This document shows positions 1 to 10,455 of a stretch of DNA of 19,480 nt, one piece after another. Origin of the DNA: Eimeria necatrix (taxonomy: Eukaryota > Apicomplexa > Conoidasida > Eucoccidiorida > Eimeriidae); assembly GCF_000499385.1 (NCBI RefSeq), contig NW_013655024.1, positions 43,703 to 63,182 of the forward strand. The letters run 5' to 3'. Each line of letters starts with the position of its first letter. The stretch's first letter is position 1. The translations under genes were made by a program, and so were the position numbers. The notes under the pieces were generated by a model that searched no databases, was not told where the DNA came from, and was given only the letters and a program-made list of their open reading frames with translations.

Positions 1-3
1 TAT

Positions 4-58
<55 letters not shown>

Positions 59-60
59 TT
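1..60. repeat. (TTTA)n microsatellite in intron
   Basis: About fifteen TATT units run straight into the acceptor TTTTCAG (62-68) that precedes the first visible Rab exon. The repeat therefore forms the pyrimidine-rich 3' end of an intron that starts before the window. Confidence 0.9.
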
Positions 61-68
61 ATTTTCAG

Positions 69-1802
<1,734 letters not shown>

Positions 1803-1925
1803 AGGGTTTAGGGTTTGGGACGTGGAGTCAAGGGTTTAGGGTTTAGGGTTTGTGATTGCCATTTGCTGCTGCAGCACGAGATGTCTTCACACATCTCAAA
1901 GACGTCTCTCCAGTGGATATATGAG

Positions 1926-1973
<48 letters not shown>

Positions 1974-2215
1974 CTTCTCGCTGCTGCCGCGTCCTCTGCT
2001 GCTGCTGATTCTGCCCCGGCAACTGTGCCCCCAGTGACTGTGGCTGCTGTTTGCTGCTGCTGCTGCTGCTGCTGCAGCCCTGACGGAGCCAATGCAGCAG
2101 CAGCAACAAGCAGCAGCTGCTGCAGCAACTAGTGCAGCAAGTGCTGCGTAGCTTATCTGCTGCAGGTGGAAGAGACTCTTCATGTGCCTTCCGAGTTTAT
2201 GTTTGTTGTTCGCTT

Positions 2216-2259
<44 letters not shown>

Positions 2260-2296
2260 ACAACGCCAGCAGCAGGAACACTAGGACTAGCCAGCG

Positions 2297-2303
<7 letters not shown>

Positions 2304-2327
<24 letters not shown>

Positions 2328-2349
2328 TGCTGCTGCTGCTGCTGCTGCT
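2304..2349. repeat. CAG/CTG inverted repeat (46 bp, no spacer)
   Basis: A run of AGC/CAG triplets (2304-2326) is followed with no spacer by CTG triplets (2327-2349). The result is a perfect palindrome that can fold into a hairpin or cruciform. Confidence 0.85.
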
Positions 2350-2461
2350 GCGCATTTTGTCTTTCGCCGTTTTGTCTGCAGTGTTTCGACAGCCTCTGTG
2401 AACTTCTCACCACTGCGTCATTTCTATTCAAATATTTATTTTATAAATGTGCAGCAGCTGC

Positions 2462-2516
<55 letters not shown>

Positions 2517-2583
2517 ACTTCTGCTGCTGCCGTTGCTAGTGCAGCTGCTGCTGGAGGTAGTGCCGCCTGCTGCTGCTGCTGCC

Positions 2584-2779
2584 GATAGTGCCGCCTGCTG
2601 CTGCTGCTGTTGCAGCTGCTGCTAGTGCTGCTGCTGCTGCTAGTTCGGCTGCTGCTGTTGCAGCTGCTGCTGCTGCTGCTGCTGATAGTGCCGCTTGCTG
2701 CTGCTGCTGTTGCAGCTGCTGCTAGTGCTGCTGCTGCTGCTAGTTCTGCTGCTGTTGCAGCTGCTGCTGCTGCTGCAGC
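2584..2779. repeat. 100-bp higher-order tandem repeat of CTG-rich sequence
   Basis: The unit starting GATAGTGCCGC at 2584 recurs at 2684, exactly 100 bp later, with the same order of CTG, TTG and TAG interruptions. A partial unit precedes it near 2560. A period of 100 is not divisible by three, so this is not a coding repeat. Confidence 0.8.
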
Positions 2780-2784
2780 CTGAC

Positions 2785-3050
2785 TTCTTAAATGTATTTA
2801 GCTTTGTAAATGCATATTTAGAATAACTTTTTAAAATACATTTTAGTAAATAATGATTAAACGCAATCTGCAGAAATGCGCATGCACTCCCAGCAGTGTA
2901 CGTACACCTGAGAAAAGACAGAATATATTTCATTTAAATAATTTTTTTAATTTTAAACAAAACAGAAAACATAAAAAACAATTTATATTTCTTAATGCAG
3001 AATTATTATTTAAATATGTTGGCAATGTGTGTGTATTTAGATCTTGAACA
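2785..3050. other. AT-rich island
   Basis: A sharply AT-rich stretch between GC-rich CTG repeats and TTTAGGG sequence. It contains a lone GTGTACGTACAC palindrome (2896-2907). No gene or RNA was recognised. Confidence 0.6.
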
Positions 3051-3097
3051 AAACCCTAGAAGAGCGGCTAGGGGCTGTACTTTACTTTAACCCCAAA

Positions 3098-3433
3098 TTA
3101 GGGTTTAGGGTTTGTGAACCACTAAAAAAGGGTTTAGGCTGCAGGGTGTGCGTGGCAGCAGCTAAGCGCTAAATGAGGGTTTAGGGTTTGTGCGGCGTAT
3201 AGTCGGCTAGGGTTTGTGGCGCACTTCGAAGCTAAGAAGGGTTTGAAGACGTGGCTTGCGCGGCCTAAAACCCTAAAAAAGGGTTTAGGGTTTAGAAGTT
3301 AGCATTCTCGGTTTTCCGCAGATGCAAACGCGGTTTTCCCCGGAAGAGTTTGGAAAGGGTTTGACAACTGAGGTGTGCGGGCGTGGTTGTGGGAGCTAGG
3401 GTTTAGGGTTTAGGGTTTAGGGTTTAGGGTTTG
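3098..3433 (+). repeat. Interspersed telomere-like TTTAGGG repeats
   Basis: Short TTTAGGG clusters occur near 3098, 3174, 3281 and 3399-3433, separated by unique sequence. The last cluster has at least five GGG tracts and could form a G-quadruplex on the + strand. It lies just downstream of the SmD2 stop codon. Confidence 0.85.
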
Positions 3434-3470
3434 GGCGATTCTGGGGTCGTTTTGGCGCGTTTTTCGAGAA

Positions 3471-3740
3471 TTATTTGGGGTTTTTGAGAATGAGAATGAC
3501 TGCGTCTCCGCGGAGGAAAAGTTTGGAAATAAATCGGTCTTTGTTGACCACTTTTTGCTTCTTTTTGCCGCCTCCGCGGGTCACTTCGCTCCACATTTCC
3601 CGCACGTCCGTCAGCAGCAAATTGCAGTGCCGGTCGAAGGCCTTCACCCGCGCCAGCAGCTTCCGGTTGTTGCGGCAGTTCACCAGCACTTGGCTGTTGT
3701 CCAGCACGCACCGCGCCAGCAGCGTCAGCGGGCCCCCCTC
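3471..3740 (-). CDS. SNRPD2: Small nuclear ribonucleoprotein SmD2, Sm-domain exon
   Basis: Core component of the heptameric Sm ring that binds the U1, U2, U4 and U5 snRNAs in spliceosomal snRNPs. The exon encodes 89 residues and ends at TAA (3473-3471 on the minus strand). The Sm1 motif ([20 protein letters not shown]) and Sm2 motif ([18 protein letters not shown]) are present. The linker [15 protein letters not shown] is typical of SmD2 (the human protein has MWTEVPKSGKGKKKSK). The exon begins GAGGGGGGC just after a CTGCAG acceptor (3746-3741). Upstream on the minus strand is a CTG run, so the poly-Leu frame extending upstream is intron. The protein ends at LKNPK, slightly shorter than the human C-terminus. 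Identity is secure; only the N-terminal 20-30 residues lie in another exon. Confidence 0.96.
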   Translation of the reverse strand, partial: EGGPLTLLARCVLDNSQVLVNCRNNRKLLARVKAFDRHCNLLLTDVREMWSEVTRGGGKKKQKVVNKDRFISKLFLRGDAVILILKNPK

Positions 3741-3742
3741 CT

Positions 3743-3790
<48 letters not shown>

Positions 3791-4390
3791 GCGGCGGCAG
3801 CGGGGGGGGCGGGGCGTTTGGGGAGGGGCTTGGGGGCGGCATGGTGCAGCAGCAGCAGCAGCAGCAGCAGCAGCGGGAGTGGCAGCGGGGGCGGCAGTGG
3901 CAGCGGGAGGTGCAGCAGCAGCAGCAGCAGCAGCAAGGGAAACACACTGCTGCTGCTGCAGCAGCTAACACCCTGCTGCAGCAGCAGCAAAAGCAACACC
4001 AGAAGAGAGTGCAGGCTGCCAGCATGCAGAAGCACCAGCCAACAACACGGCAGCAGCAGCAGCGGCCGCTGCTGCAGCAGCAGCAGCAGCAGCAGCAGCA
4101 GCTGCTGCTGCTGCTGCTGCTGCTGCTGATCAGCGGTATATATATATATATAAAACAAATGCATGCATCTAAGACAACGCAGACACTGGCGAGCATATGT
4201 GTCTTTATAAGCATCTAGAAAAGAACTTTTTGGATAAAAATTGAAATTTAAAACCAAATTTTGGAGAATTAAATGCATTTTAATTGATTTAAAGACAGAA
4301 TTTAAAGCAGAAACAAATGAGAAGTTCGAAAAAATAAATAAATAAATAAATAAATAAATAAAATAAATAAATAAAATAAAAAAGACCCAC
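3741..4390 (-). repeat. Repeat-filled intron or leader of SmD2
   Basis: Read in the SmD2 sense, this stretch carries TTTA repeats (4336-4378), a TA microsatellite (4137-4152), a (CTG)9(CAG)9-type junction and several CTG runs (3744-3789, 3844-3873, 3913-3935). All long reading frames across it are low-complexity Leu, Cys or Ser and are rejected as protein. Confidence 0.6.
4075..4128. repeat. Perfect (CAG)9(CTG)9 palindrome
   Basis: Nine CAG units (4075-4101) are followed without spacer by nine CTG units (4102-4128), giving a 54-bp perfect inverted repeat. It could extrude as a cruciform or fold into a strong hairpin in RNA from either strand. Confidence 0.92.
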
Positions 4391-4447
4391 TGGGTTGTCC
4401 CTATTCACCAAATGCGGCGCCGCCTTATCCCCGTCTGTTGCCGCCAT
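4391..4447 (-). CDS. SNRPD2: Candidate first exon of SmD2
   Basis: On the minus strand an ATG at 4447-4445 opens the frame MAATDGDKAAPHLVNRDNP, followed by CCA|GTGGGT. This is a usable donor in phase 0, matching the phase-0 acceptor of the Sm exon at 3740. Joining the two gives a 108-residue SmD2, close to the usual 110-120. The start lies a few bases from a TGCATGCA motif. The sequence itself is not conserved enough to prove the link. The intron would be 650 nt and start with a TTTA-rich tract, like the Rab intron at the start of the window. An additional small exon cannot be excluded. Confidence 0.4.
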
Positions 4448-4655
4448 AATGCCTGGGCCTGAGTGCATGCAGCAGCTCGCGCTGTACGTACACTGCAGCT
4501 GCAGCAGCAGCAGCAGCAGCAGCAGCAGCCAGAAGCGGGAGCAGCAGGAGCCAGCAGCAGCTGCAGCAGCGGCGAACCTCAGCTTCACCAGCACCAGCAG
4601 CGACAGCAGCAGCCGCCAGGAGCAGCTGCAGCAACAGCAGCCGTAGCAGCAACGG

Positions 4656-4699
<44 letters not shown>

Positions 4700-5648
4700 C
4701 CAACAAAGGTTCCGGGGGCCCCCAGGGGACCCCCGAAACCAATAGACGGCGCCTGCCTCCCCAGCTGCATGCACGCCTGCCCAGGAGCTGCTGCTGGGCC
4801 CGTGAAGACCAGGGGAATGAGGAATCTTTAGACTTACTTTTGAATTAATAAATGAGTTAAAATAAAGAAAATAAATAGAGAAAAAAACGAGAAAAAAGAA
4901 GAAAGAGGAGCCCCCGCTGGCGCCGCGCAGGCAGGCGGGGGAGGCGCGGGGAGTGCGGAGTCCCCGGAGAGGGTTGAGACTGCAGCAAAGAGGTAATTAA
5001 TTGAATTAATTTGTTTAATTTGATTTAATTTTAATTTCCAGAAAAGAAACGACGCAAACAAAGCCCAGGGAGCTGCAGCAGCAGCAACACGAAGAAGCAG
5101 CTGCCTCAGCCCCCAGCCAACTCGTGAGCAGCCCGGGGCCCCTGCAGCTTGCTGCTGCTGCCTTTCGTCCTTTGTCGCTAGTTCTTCGAGATTAAATGCA
5201 ACTTAACTGTACTTTTATTGTCAAATTGAGTCAATTTCCCCTTTTTAAGCGCAGCAAAAGCCTACACTTAGCCCCAAACCCGCAGCCACCGCTAGCACAA
5301 CCCCCTCGACGCCAGCAGCAGCAGCCGCAGCAGCAGCAGCAGCAGCTCGCGGTGTCTGCTGCTGCTTCCCTGAGGCTTTCTCTTCTTCTGTGGGATCCCC
5401 TAGAGCCCGCCTCTGACCACTTATCAATTACTTTTAACTCGGAGTTGCTGCGCCCCCTAGAGAAGGCAAGCCGCTGCCGCAAACTCCAGAGGCACCGCAG
5501 CAGCAGAAGCAGCAGCAGCAGCAGCAGTTGAAGGTTCAAGGGGGAGCCGAGCAGGCAGCAGCACCGGCAGCTGCTGCGTCTGCAGCAGCAGCAGCAGCAG
5601 CCCTTCCTCAGCAGCAGGTTTGTCTGTCTTTGCTTCCGCGGTGTCTTC
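4448..5648. other. Divergent intergenic region between SmD2 (-) and SAC phosphatase (+)
   Basis: No gene was recognised. It contains CAG-rich tracts (about 4499-4700, 5060-5100, 5310-5350, 5498-5600) and a paired GGGGGCCCC module (4714-4735). It also has an AT-rich stretch (about 4830-4900), a short GC-rich island (about 4906-4975) and an AT-rich stretch (4990-5045). Both neighbouring genes would be transcribed away from it, so it should hold their promoters. A 5' non-coding exon of the SAC gene may lie near 5500-5620. Confidence 0.5.
4464..4471. promoter_or_regulatory. TGCATGCA motif near the proposed SmD2 start
   Basis: The palindrome lies 17-24 bases upstream of the proposed SmD2 ATG. TGCATGC is a known promoter motif in Toxoplasma and other apicomplexans, bound by ApiAP2 factors. 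A second copy at 4766-4773 lies in the same divergent region, and another at 4160-4167 lies inside the intron. Function here is inferred from motif and position only. Confidence 0.4.
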
Positions 5649-5785
5649 GTGGCATTTTCGGGTGTATGTACACCTCGCGCTTCAGTGGGTGTGGGGCCGC
5701 TGCTGCTGCTCACTATGGGGCCCCCCGTGGCGGAGATAACAGTCTACGAGCTTCCGGACAAAGTTTGTCTCCTCGCGCTTAATTC

Positions 5786-5819
<34 letters not shown>

Positions 5820-6288
5820 GCAGCAGCTGCTGCTGCTGCTGCCCGCCCAAATGGCCCAAGCGAGGGCTGCAGCTGCAGCTGCGGCTGCTATGGGCGGCTG
5901 TTGATTCTTAAGAAGGCGGTGCTCAGTGCAGCAGCTGCAGCAGACAAGAGCAGCAGCTGTTCGGACGGCAGCAGCAGCAGCAGCAGCAGCGGCAGCAGCA
6001 GCAGCAGCAGCGGCAGCAGCATCAACAGCGAAGAAGACGAGGGCGTGATTTCTTACCAGCAGCATTGCCTGCAAACGGCTTGCGCTTTCGAATCGGCGAA
6101 ACTGCTGCTGCAGCAGCAGCAGCAGCAGTTCTGTCAGCAGCAGCAGCAGCAGCGCCACAACGCAGACTTCCTGAGGCTGCTGCTGCGGACCCAGCGTGAG
6201 CAGCAGAAGCAGCAGCAGCAGCAGCATGACGAGGCTGCAGCAGTGGCGAGCAGCAAGAGGAGCGACGCCTACAGCCCAGCTGCGAGCG

Positions 6289-6328
<40 letters not shown>

Positions 6329-6483
6329 AGAAGCTGCTGCTAAGAGAGGCCTCTGCGGCCAAAGCCCCTGCTGCTGCTTTGCTGCCTACAAAGCCTTTGG
6401 GCTCTTAGGCGCTGTGAAGCTGCTGTGTGGGGTTTACTTGTGTGTAATTACGGAGAAGACAACAGCAGGGGCCCTTCCCGACA

Positions 6484-6526
<43 letters not shown>

Positions 6527-7246
6527 AGCAGCAGCAAAAGAAGATGACGAGGGCCTGGATCCGCTGCCAGTTTTTGCTCTGGAGGGGCTGCGGCTTGTCC
6601 CCCTTTTCTGCTGGAAATGGGAAGACTCGCAGCTGCTGCAGCACGCAGCAGCAGCAGATGCTGCTGCTGCTGCTGCTCTCGAGCTGCAGCGGCTGGTCTT
6701 CTACAATGGGGCCCCCGGGGGCCCCCGTGTTGCTGGCTGCTGCTCCCCTGCGGGCGTGGACGTGGGGGAGGTGAGGGTAGCAGCAGCAGCAGCAGCAGAC
6801 AGCAGCAGCAGCGGCGCCAGCAGCAGCAGCGGCTACGCGTCGCCCCCCGAGCTGCTCGAAGTGCAGCAGCAGCTGCTGCAGCAGCAGCAGCAGCACATGA
6901 AGCCGCAGCAAATTGCGCAGTTCCGAAAGCTGCTGGAGAAGGAGCAGCGGCTTTGCTCTTTGCTGCTGTCAGCTTTTAGCACAGCGCCTCAGTCGCTGCT
7001 GTTTTCAAACTCCATAGACCTTACGCTTTCGCTGCAGCAGCCGGCACAGGAAACTGCAGCGAGGAGCTGCAGGCCATTTCGTCTTCAACAAATTTATGCT
7101 GCGGGAGATGCAGCAGCGCGCACGACACGCAGCAGCAGCAGCAGCAGCAGCAGCAAAAGATGCTGCGGTTGCAGCAACAGAAGCAGCGAATGCTCGCGCA
7201 GCAGCAGCAAGCAGCGGTTTCTGTTTCATTGGAGGCGCGACATCCG

Positions 7247-7287
<41 letters not shown>

Positions 7288-7593
7288 GTCACTAGCAGCA
7301 TCAGTGACAAAGCTTGGTGTACTGGCTACTGCTGCTGCTGCTCATCTGCAGCAGCAGCAAACGGCTGCTGCTTCTCCCCTTGGCAGGTTGTACTCATCCA
7401 AGGAGGGCTGCAGCAGCAAACTATCATGATCCCCTCTTCGCAGCAGCAACAGCAGCAGCAGCAACAGCAGCAGCAACAGCAGCAGCAGCAGTTGAAAGGT
7501 GCTCAGTTTTTCCATTTGTCTGTCTTGGCGCGGCGGTCTCGCTTTGCTGCTGGGACCCGCTTCTACAGTCGAGGCCTGGAGAGGCCCACTGAC

Positions 7594-7628
<35 letters not shown>

Positions 7629-7888
7629 CAGCAGCAGCAGTTTGGGTGCTGCGAACGAAGTGGAGTGCGAGCAGATGCTGTGGCGTGTGCTGCCACCGCA
7701 AGCCACAGTGCCGGCGGCAGCAACAGCAGCAACAGCAGCAACAGCAGCAGCAGCAGTAGCAGCAGCAACAGCGGCGGCTGCTGCGGCGCCGGAAGCAGCT
7801 GAGGCAGCAGCAGTAGCCAGTGCAGCAGCAGCGCTTGCTGCGGACACTGTATCCTTGGGCTTGCCTAGCACTACAGCAGCAGCGTCAG

Positions 7889-7923
<35 letters not shown>

Positions 7924-8564
7924 CCAGCAGCAACACTCAGCCCCACAGCTGCCGGCTCATGTGGCGTGGGCTCCGCTTGTTTGTCCGCAGGCGAAGGAGC
8001 AGCAGCTAGTTCAGCAGCAGCAGCAGCTGCAGCAGCTGCTGCAGCAGCTCCCCGGGGCTCGAAGTGGCGCTTTTCCGTTTGCTGCGCTGCTGTTGTGTTT
8101 CTAAGGGGATCCATTCCAGTGTTTTGGAGACACGAAAGTGTTTCAAAAAGACTTTTATTTTCATTTCTGATGCCATCTCCGACGACGTGCATTGACTTGC
8201 CTGCTGCTGAGGTGTACGTACACCTGAAGCGACACCTGCGCTGGCTGCTCACGCGCTACCAGCAGCCGCTGCTGCTGCTGGATCTTGTCCGGCAGCAGCA
8301 CCCAGTGGAGGGCACATTAAGCCGCGCTTACAGGGAAGCTTTGCTGCACTGCAAGGACGAATTCAAGGTGTCTGTACACTCCAGCGCTGCTGCAGCTGCA
8401 AGCAGCAGCAGCAGCAGCAGCAGCGCCGGCGGCAGCAGCAGCAGCAAGAGCAACTGCTGCACGCCCGAAACGTGCAGCACGAGCAGAACCTCCCCAGGCC
8501 CTGCTGCAGCGGCGGCACGCGGCTCTGCTGCTGACGAGTATAGCTGCAATAAGCAGCAGCAACT

Positions 8565-8599
<35 letters not shown>

Positions 8600-8733
8600 C
8601 ACTTCCCGAAGTTACCTACCACATGATGGACTGGCATGCGCGCAGCGAGGCCGATGGCTTTGATGCAGCCTTTGCTGAGTTGGCGGTCTTGGGCTCCCAG
8701 CTGCTGCAGCAAACGGGGTTCTTCGTGTTCCAG

Positions 8734-8773
<40 letters not shown>

Positions 8774-9032
8774 TGCTGCTGCAGCGGGGCGTGGTGCGCT
8801 TCAACTGCATCGACTGTCTAGACCGCACGAACATAGCGCACGTGTGTCTTGGAGTTGTTGCACTGTACGTACAGCTGAAGGCTCTGGGGCTCTGCGGCCC
8901 TGCTGCTGCATGCCCTCACTTCTGCTTCTTGCTGCAGAGCCAGCAAGACGTGTTGAAGGCAGCAGCAGAAGGTTTGCTGCTGCAGCAAACCGTAGCAGCA
9001 AAGCGCAAGCACGCCTGGCTGCTGCTCGACGC

Positions 9033-9074
<42 letters not shown>

Positions 9075-10251
9075 AAACACCCCGGCAGGCCCAGCAACAC
9101 AAGGGGCCACAGCAGCAGGGAAGCTGAAGGAACACGTTCAAAGCCCTGAGCAGCCTATTTACGAGCAAAGTGGAGAAGCAGCAGCAGCAGCAGCAGCACC
9201 TGCTGCTGCTGGCTCTGCTGCTGCTACTGCTGCTGAGTCCCCACAACAAGCAGCAGCCTCGCGTCTGACTGCCGATGAGCTGCTGCCAGCGTATGGTTTC
9301 CCCTTGGCAGCAGCTGCTGGAGAACGGCCCGGCGCAGTCACATGCACAACAGCAGCAGCTGCTGCTTCTGCTGCTCTTGCTGCTGCTGCAGTCTCGCTGC
9401 CAGCTTTCAAAGAAAAAGCAGCAGTTGTGAGTGTCTTGGGGGCCCTCTGGCGCGGCATTGGCGACAACATTTCCATCCAGTATGCTGGTTCTCCGGCGCT
9501 GCATGCAGCGGAGTTTGTGCAGTGCCCAGTTCGTGCTGCTGCTGCTGCTGCTGCTGCTGCTGGGCAGCGAGACCAGCAGCAGAAGCAGCAGGGGGCCGCC
9601 ATGCGCGCCGAAGCAGCAGCAGCAGTTTGGGAAAAAATGATCAAGGGAATGAAGGAAAGGCCCTGGATAGCTCAGTCAAGAACCAGCGCGCTTTATGCTG
9701 TACAGCGGTGCGTTCATTGCTGCTGCTGCTGCTACTGCTGCTGCTGTAGCTCTGTTGCTGCTGCCTTTGTTATTGCTGCTCTTTTGGCTGCTGCACTGCT
9801 GCGCCTCCCGTTTGCTGCTGCCTGCAGGTACGTCAGCAACAAAGTTTTCGACACGGAGCGGCAGCGCGCTATTTATTTGCTGACAGGAAATTTCCGGCCA
9901 TCTCTGGAGGGTCCTGACTTGCTTTCATTGGATTGTTCGCAGCAGCAGCTGCCAATGCATGCGGAGCCAGCAGCTGCAGCAACAGCAGCAGCAGGCGAAG
10001 CAGCAGGAAGGGAACTCCTGGAGGCTGGTGGTGCTGCTGGTGCTGCTGATGCTGCTTCTGTTGCTGCTGCTGCTGCAGCAAGGCAAGCTGCAGGCGCTAC
10101 CGTGGCTGCGCTAAAGCCTGCAGCAGTCACCTCTCCGACGAGCGCACAAGCAGCAGCAGCAGAAGCAGGGGAGGCAGCTGCTGCTGTTGCTGCTGCTGCT
10201 CTGCAGCGAGACAACAATGAGACCTTTCAGAAGCTCAGCAGCTTTCTTTGA
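5649..10251 (+). CDS. SAC-domain phosphoinositide phosphatase with many homopolymer insertions
   Basis: Lipid phosphatase removing phosphate from phosphoinositides, Sac1-like. Conserved blocks in order: AFGLLGAVKLLCGVYLCVIT, FSNSIDLTLSLQ, HFVFNKFMLREM, VVLIQGGLQQQTIM, LARRSRFAAGTRFYSRG, NEVECEQ, RGSIPVFW, the catalytic FNCIDCLDRTN (8800-8832; Cys codon 8806-8808, Arg 8824-8826), SIQYAGSPAL and RYVSNKVFDTERQRAIYLLTGNF. Between them lie poly-Gln, poly-Ser and poly-Ala runs, making it far longer than the roughly 590-residue human SAC1. The reading frame changes by one base between FSNSIDLTLSLQ and HFVFNKF (about 7030-7075) with no GT...AG intron to explain it. Intron 9708-9827 restores RYVSNKVF. 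No C-terminal membrane segments are seen after the domain, unlike Sac1. The start may be 5649 or 5715 (MGPPVAEITVYEL). The stop is TGA at 10249-10251. The SAC domain is certain; exon detail at 7.1-7.4 kb is not. Confidence 0.9.
9708..9827 (+). other. 120-nt stopless intron in the SAC gene
   Basis: The sequence runs CG|GTGCGT ... CTGCAG|GTACGTC. Removing it joins AVQ-R to YVSNKVFD, the expected RYY-type block of SAC domains. The intron is a CTG-rich multiple of three without an in-frame stop. If retained, it would add 40 residues: a Cys run, then a hydrophobic stretch. Confidence 0.7.
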
Positions 10252-10255
10252 GAAG

Positions 10256-10261
10256 AATAAA
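10256..10261 (+). promoter_or_regulatory. AATAAA after the SAC stop
   Basis: AATAAA lies five bases after the TGA. It may be a polyadenylation signal, but apicomplexan polyadenylation signals are poorly defined, so this is tentative. Confidence 0.25.
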
Positions 10262-10291
10262 CAGATGCTGCGTTTCTTATGACCCCCAGGA

Positions 10292-10317
10292 GAGGCAGCA
10301 GACCTAAGTGCTGCCTC
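10292..10317 (+). other. 9-bp stem-loop in SAC 3' flank
   Basis: GAGGCAGCA (10292-10300) and TGCTGCCTC (10309-10317) pair perfectly around an 8-nt loop, about 40 bases after the stop codon. It is likely in the 3' UTR. No function is assigned. Confidence 0.5.
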
Positions 10318-10402
10318 GAGCTGTTAGGGCATGGGCTGGGTCTTCACAACTTTTCTTAACAGTTTTTCTGTGTTTGCATGCCGTTTTGTGGGTAGCAAAA
10401 GG

Positions 10403-10452
10403 AGTAGCAGCAGCAGTAGCAGGAGCAGCAGAAGCAGCGGCAGCAGCAGCGG
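10403..10452 (+). repeat. Last CAG-type tract, edge of the repeat-rich segment
   Basis: A degenerate AGC/CAG tract. After about 10560 only isolated short CAG repeats occur (for example about 17245-17254), so this marks the border between repeat-rich and repeat-poor DNA. Confidence 0.7.
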
Positions 10453-10455
10453 CTT

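Larger units (their letters stand above)
1803..3470. other. Repeat-filled stretch without a secure gene
   Basis: After the Rab stop come TTTAGGG units (1803-1852), a CAG run (about 1927-1970), many CAG and CTG tracts to about 2780, an AT-rich island (about 2785-3050), and scattered TTTAGGG units (about 3098-3433). Three short unique pieces preceded by AG acceptors (1884-1928, 2167-2216, 2376-2450) could be exons. None was recognised and none is called. Confidence 0.6.

Noticed and set aside
3264..3295. Head-to-head telomere-like junction (CCCTAAA then TTTAGGG), possible chromosome fusion scar
   Set aside because: End-to-end telomere fusion would give TTTAGGG followed by CCCTAAA. The order here is the opposite, and only one or two units are involved.
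3424..4278. Long Leu/Ala-rich minus-strand frame over the SmD2 locus
   Set aside because: It is a different frame from the conserved Sm domain and is made of translated CTG/CAG repeats.
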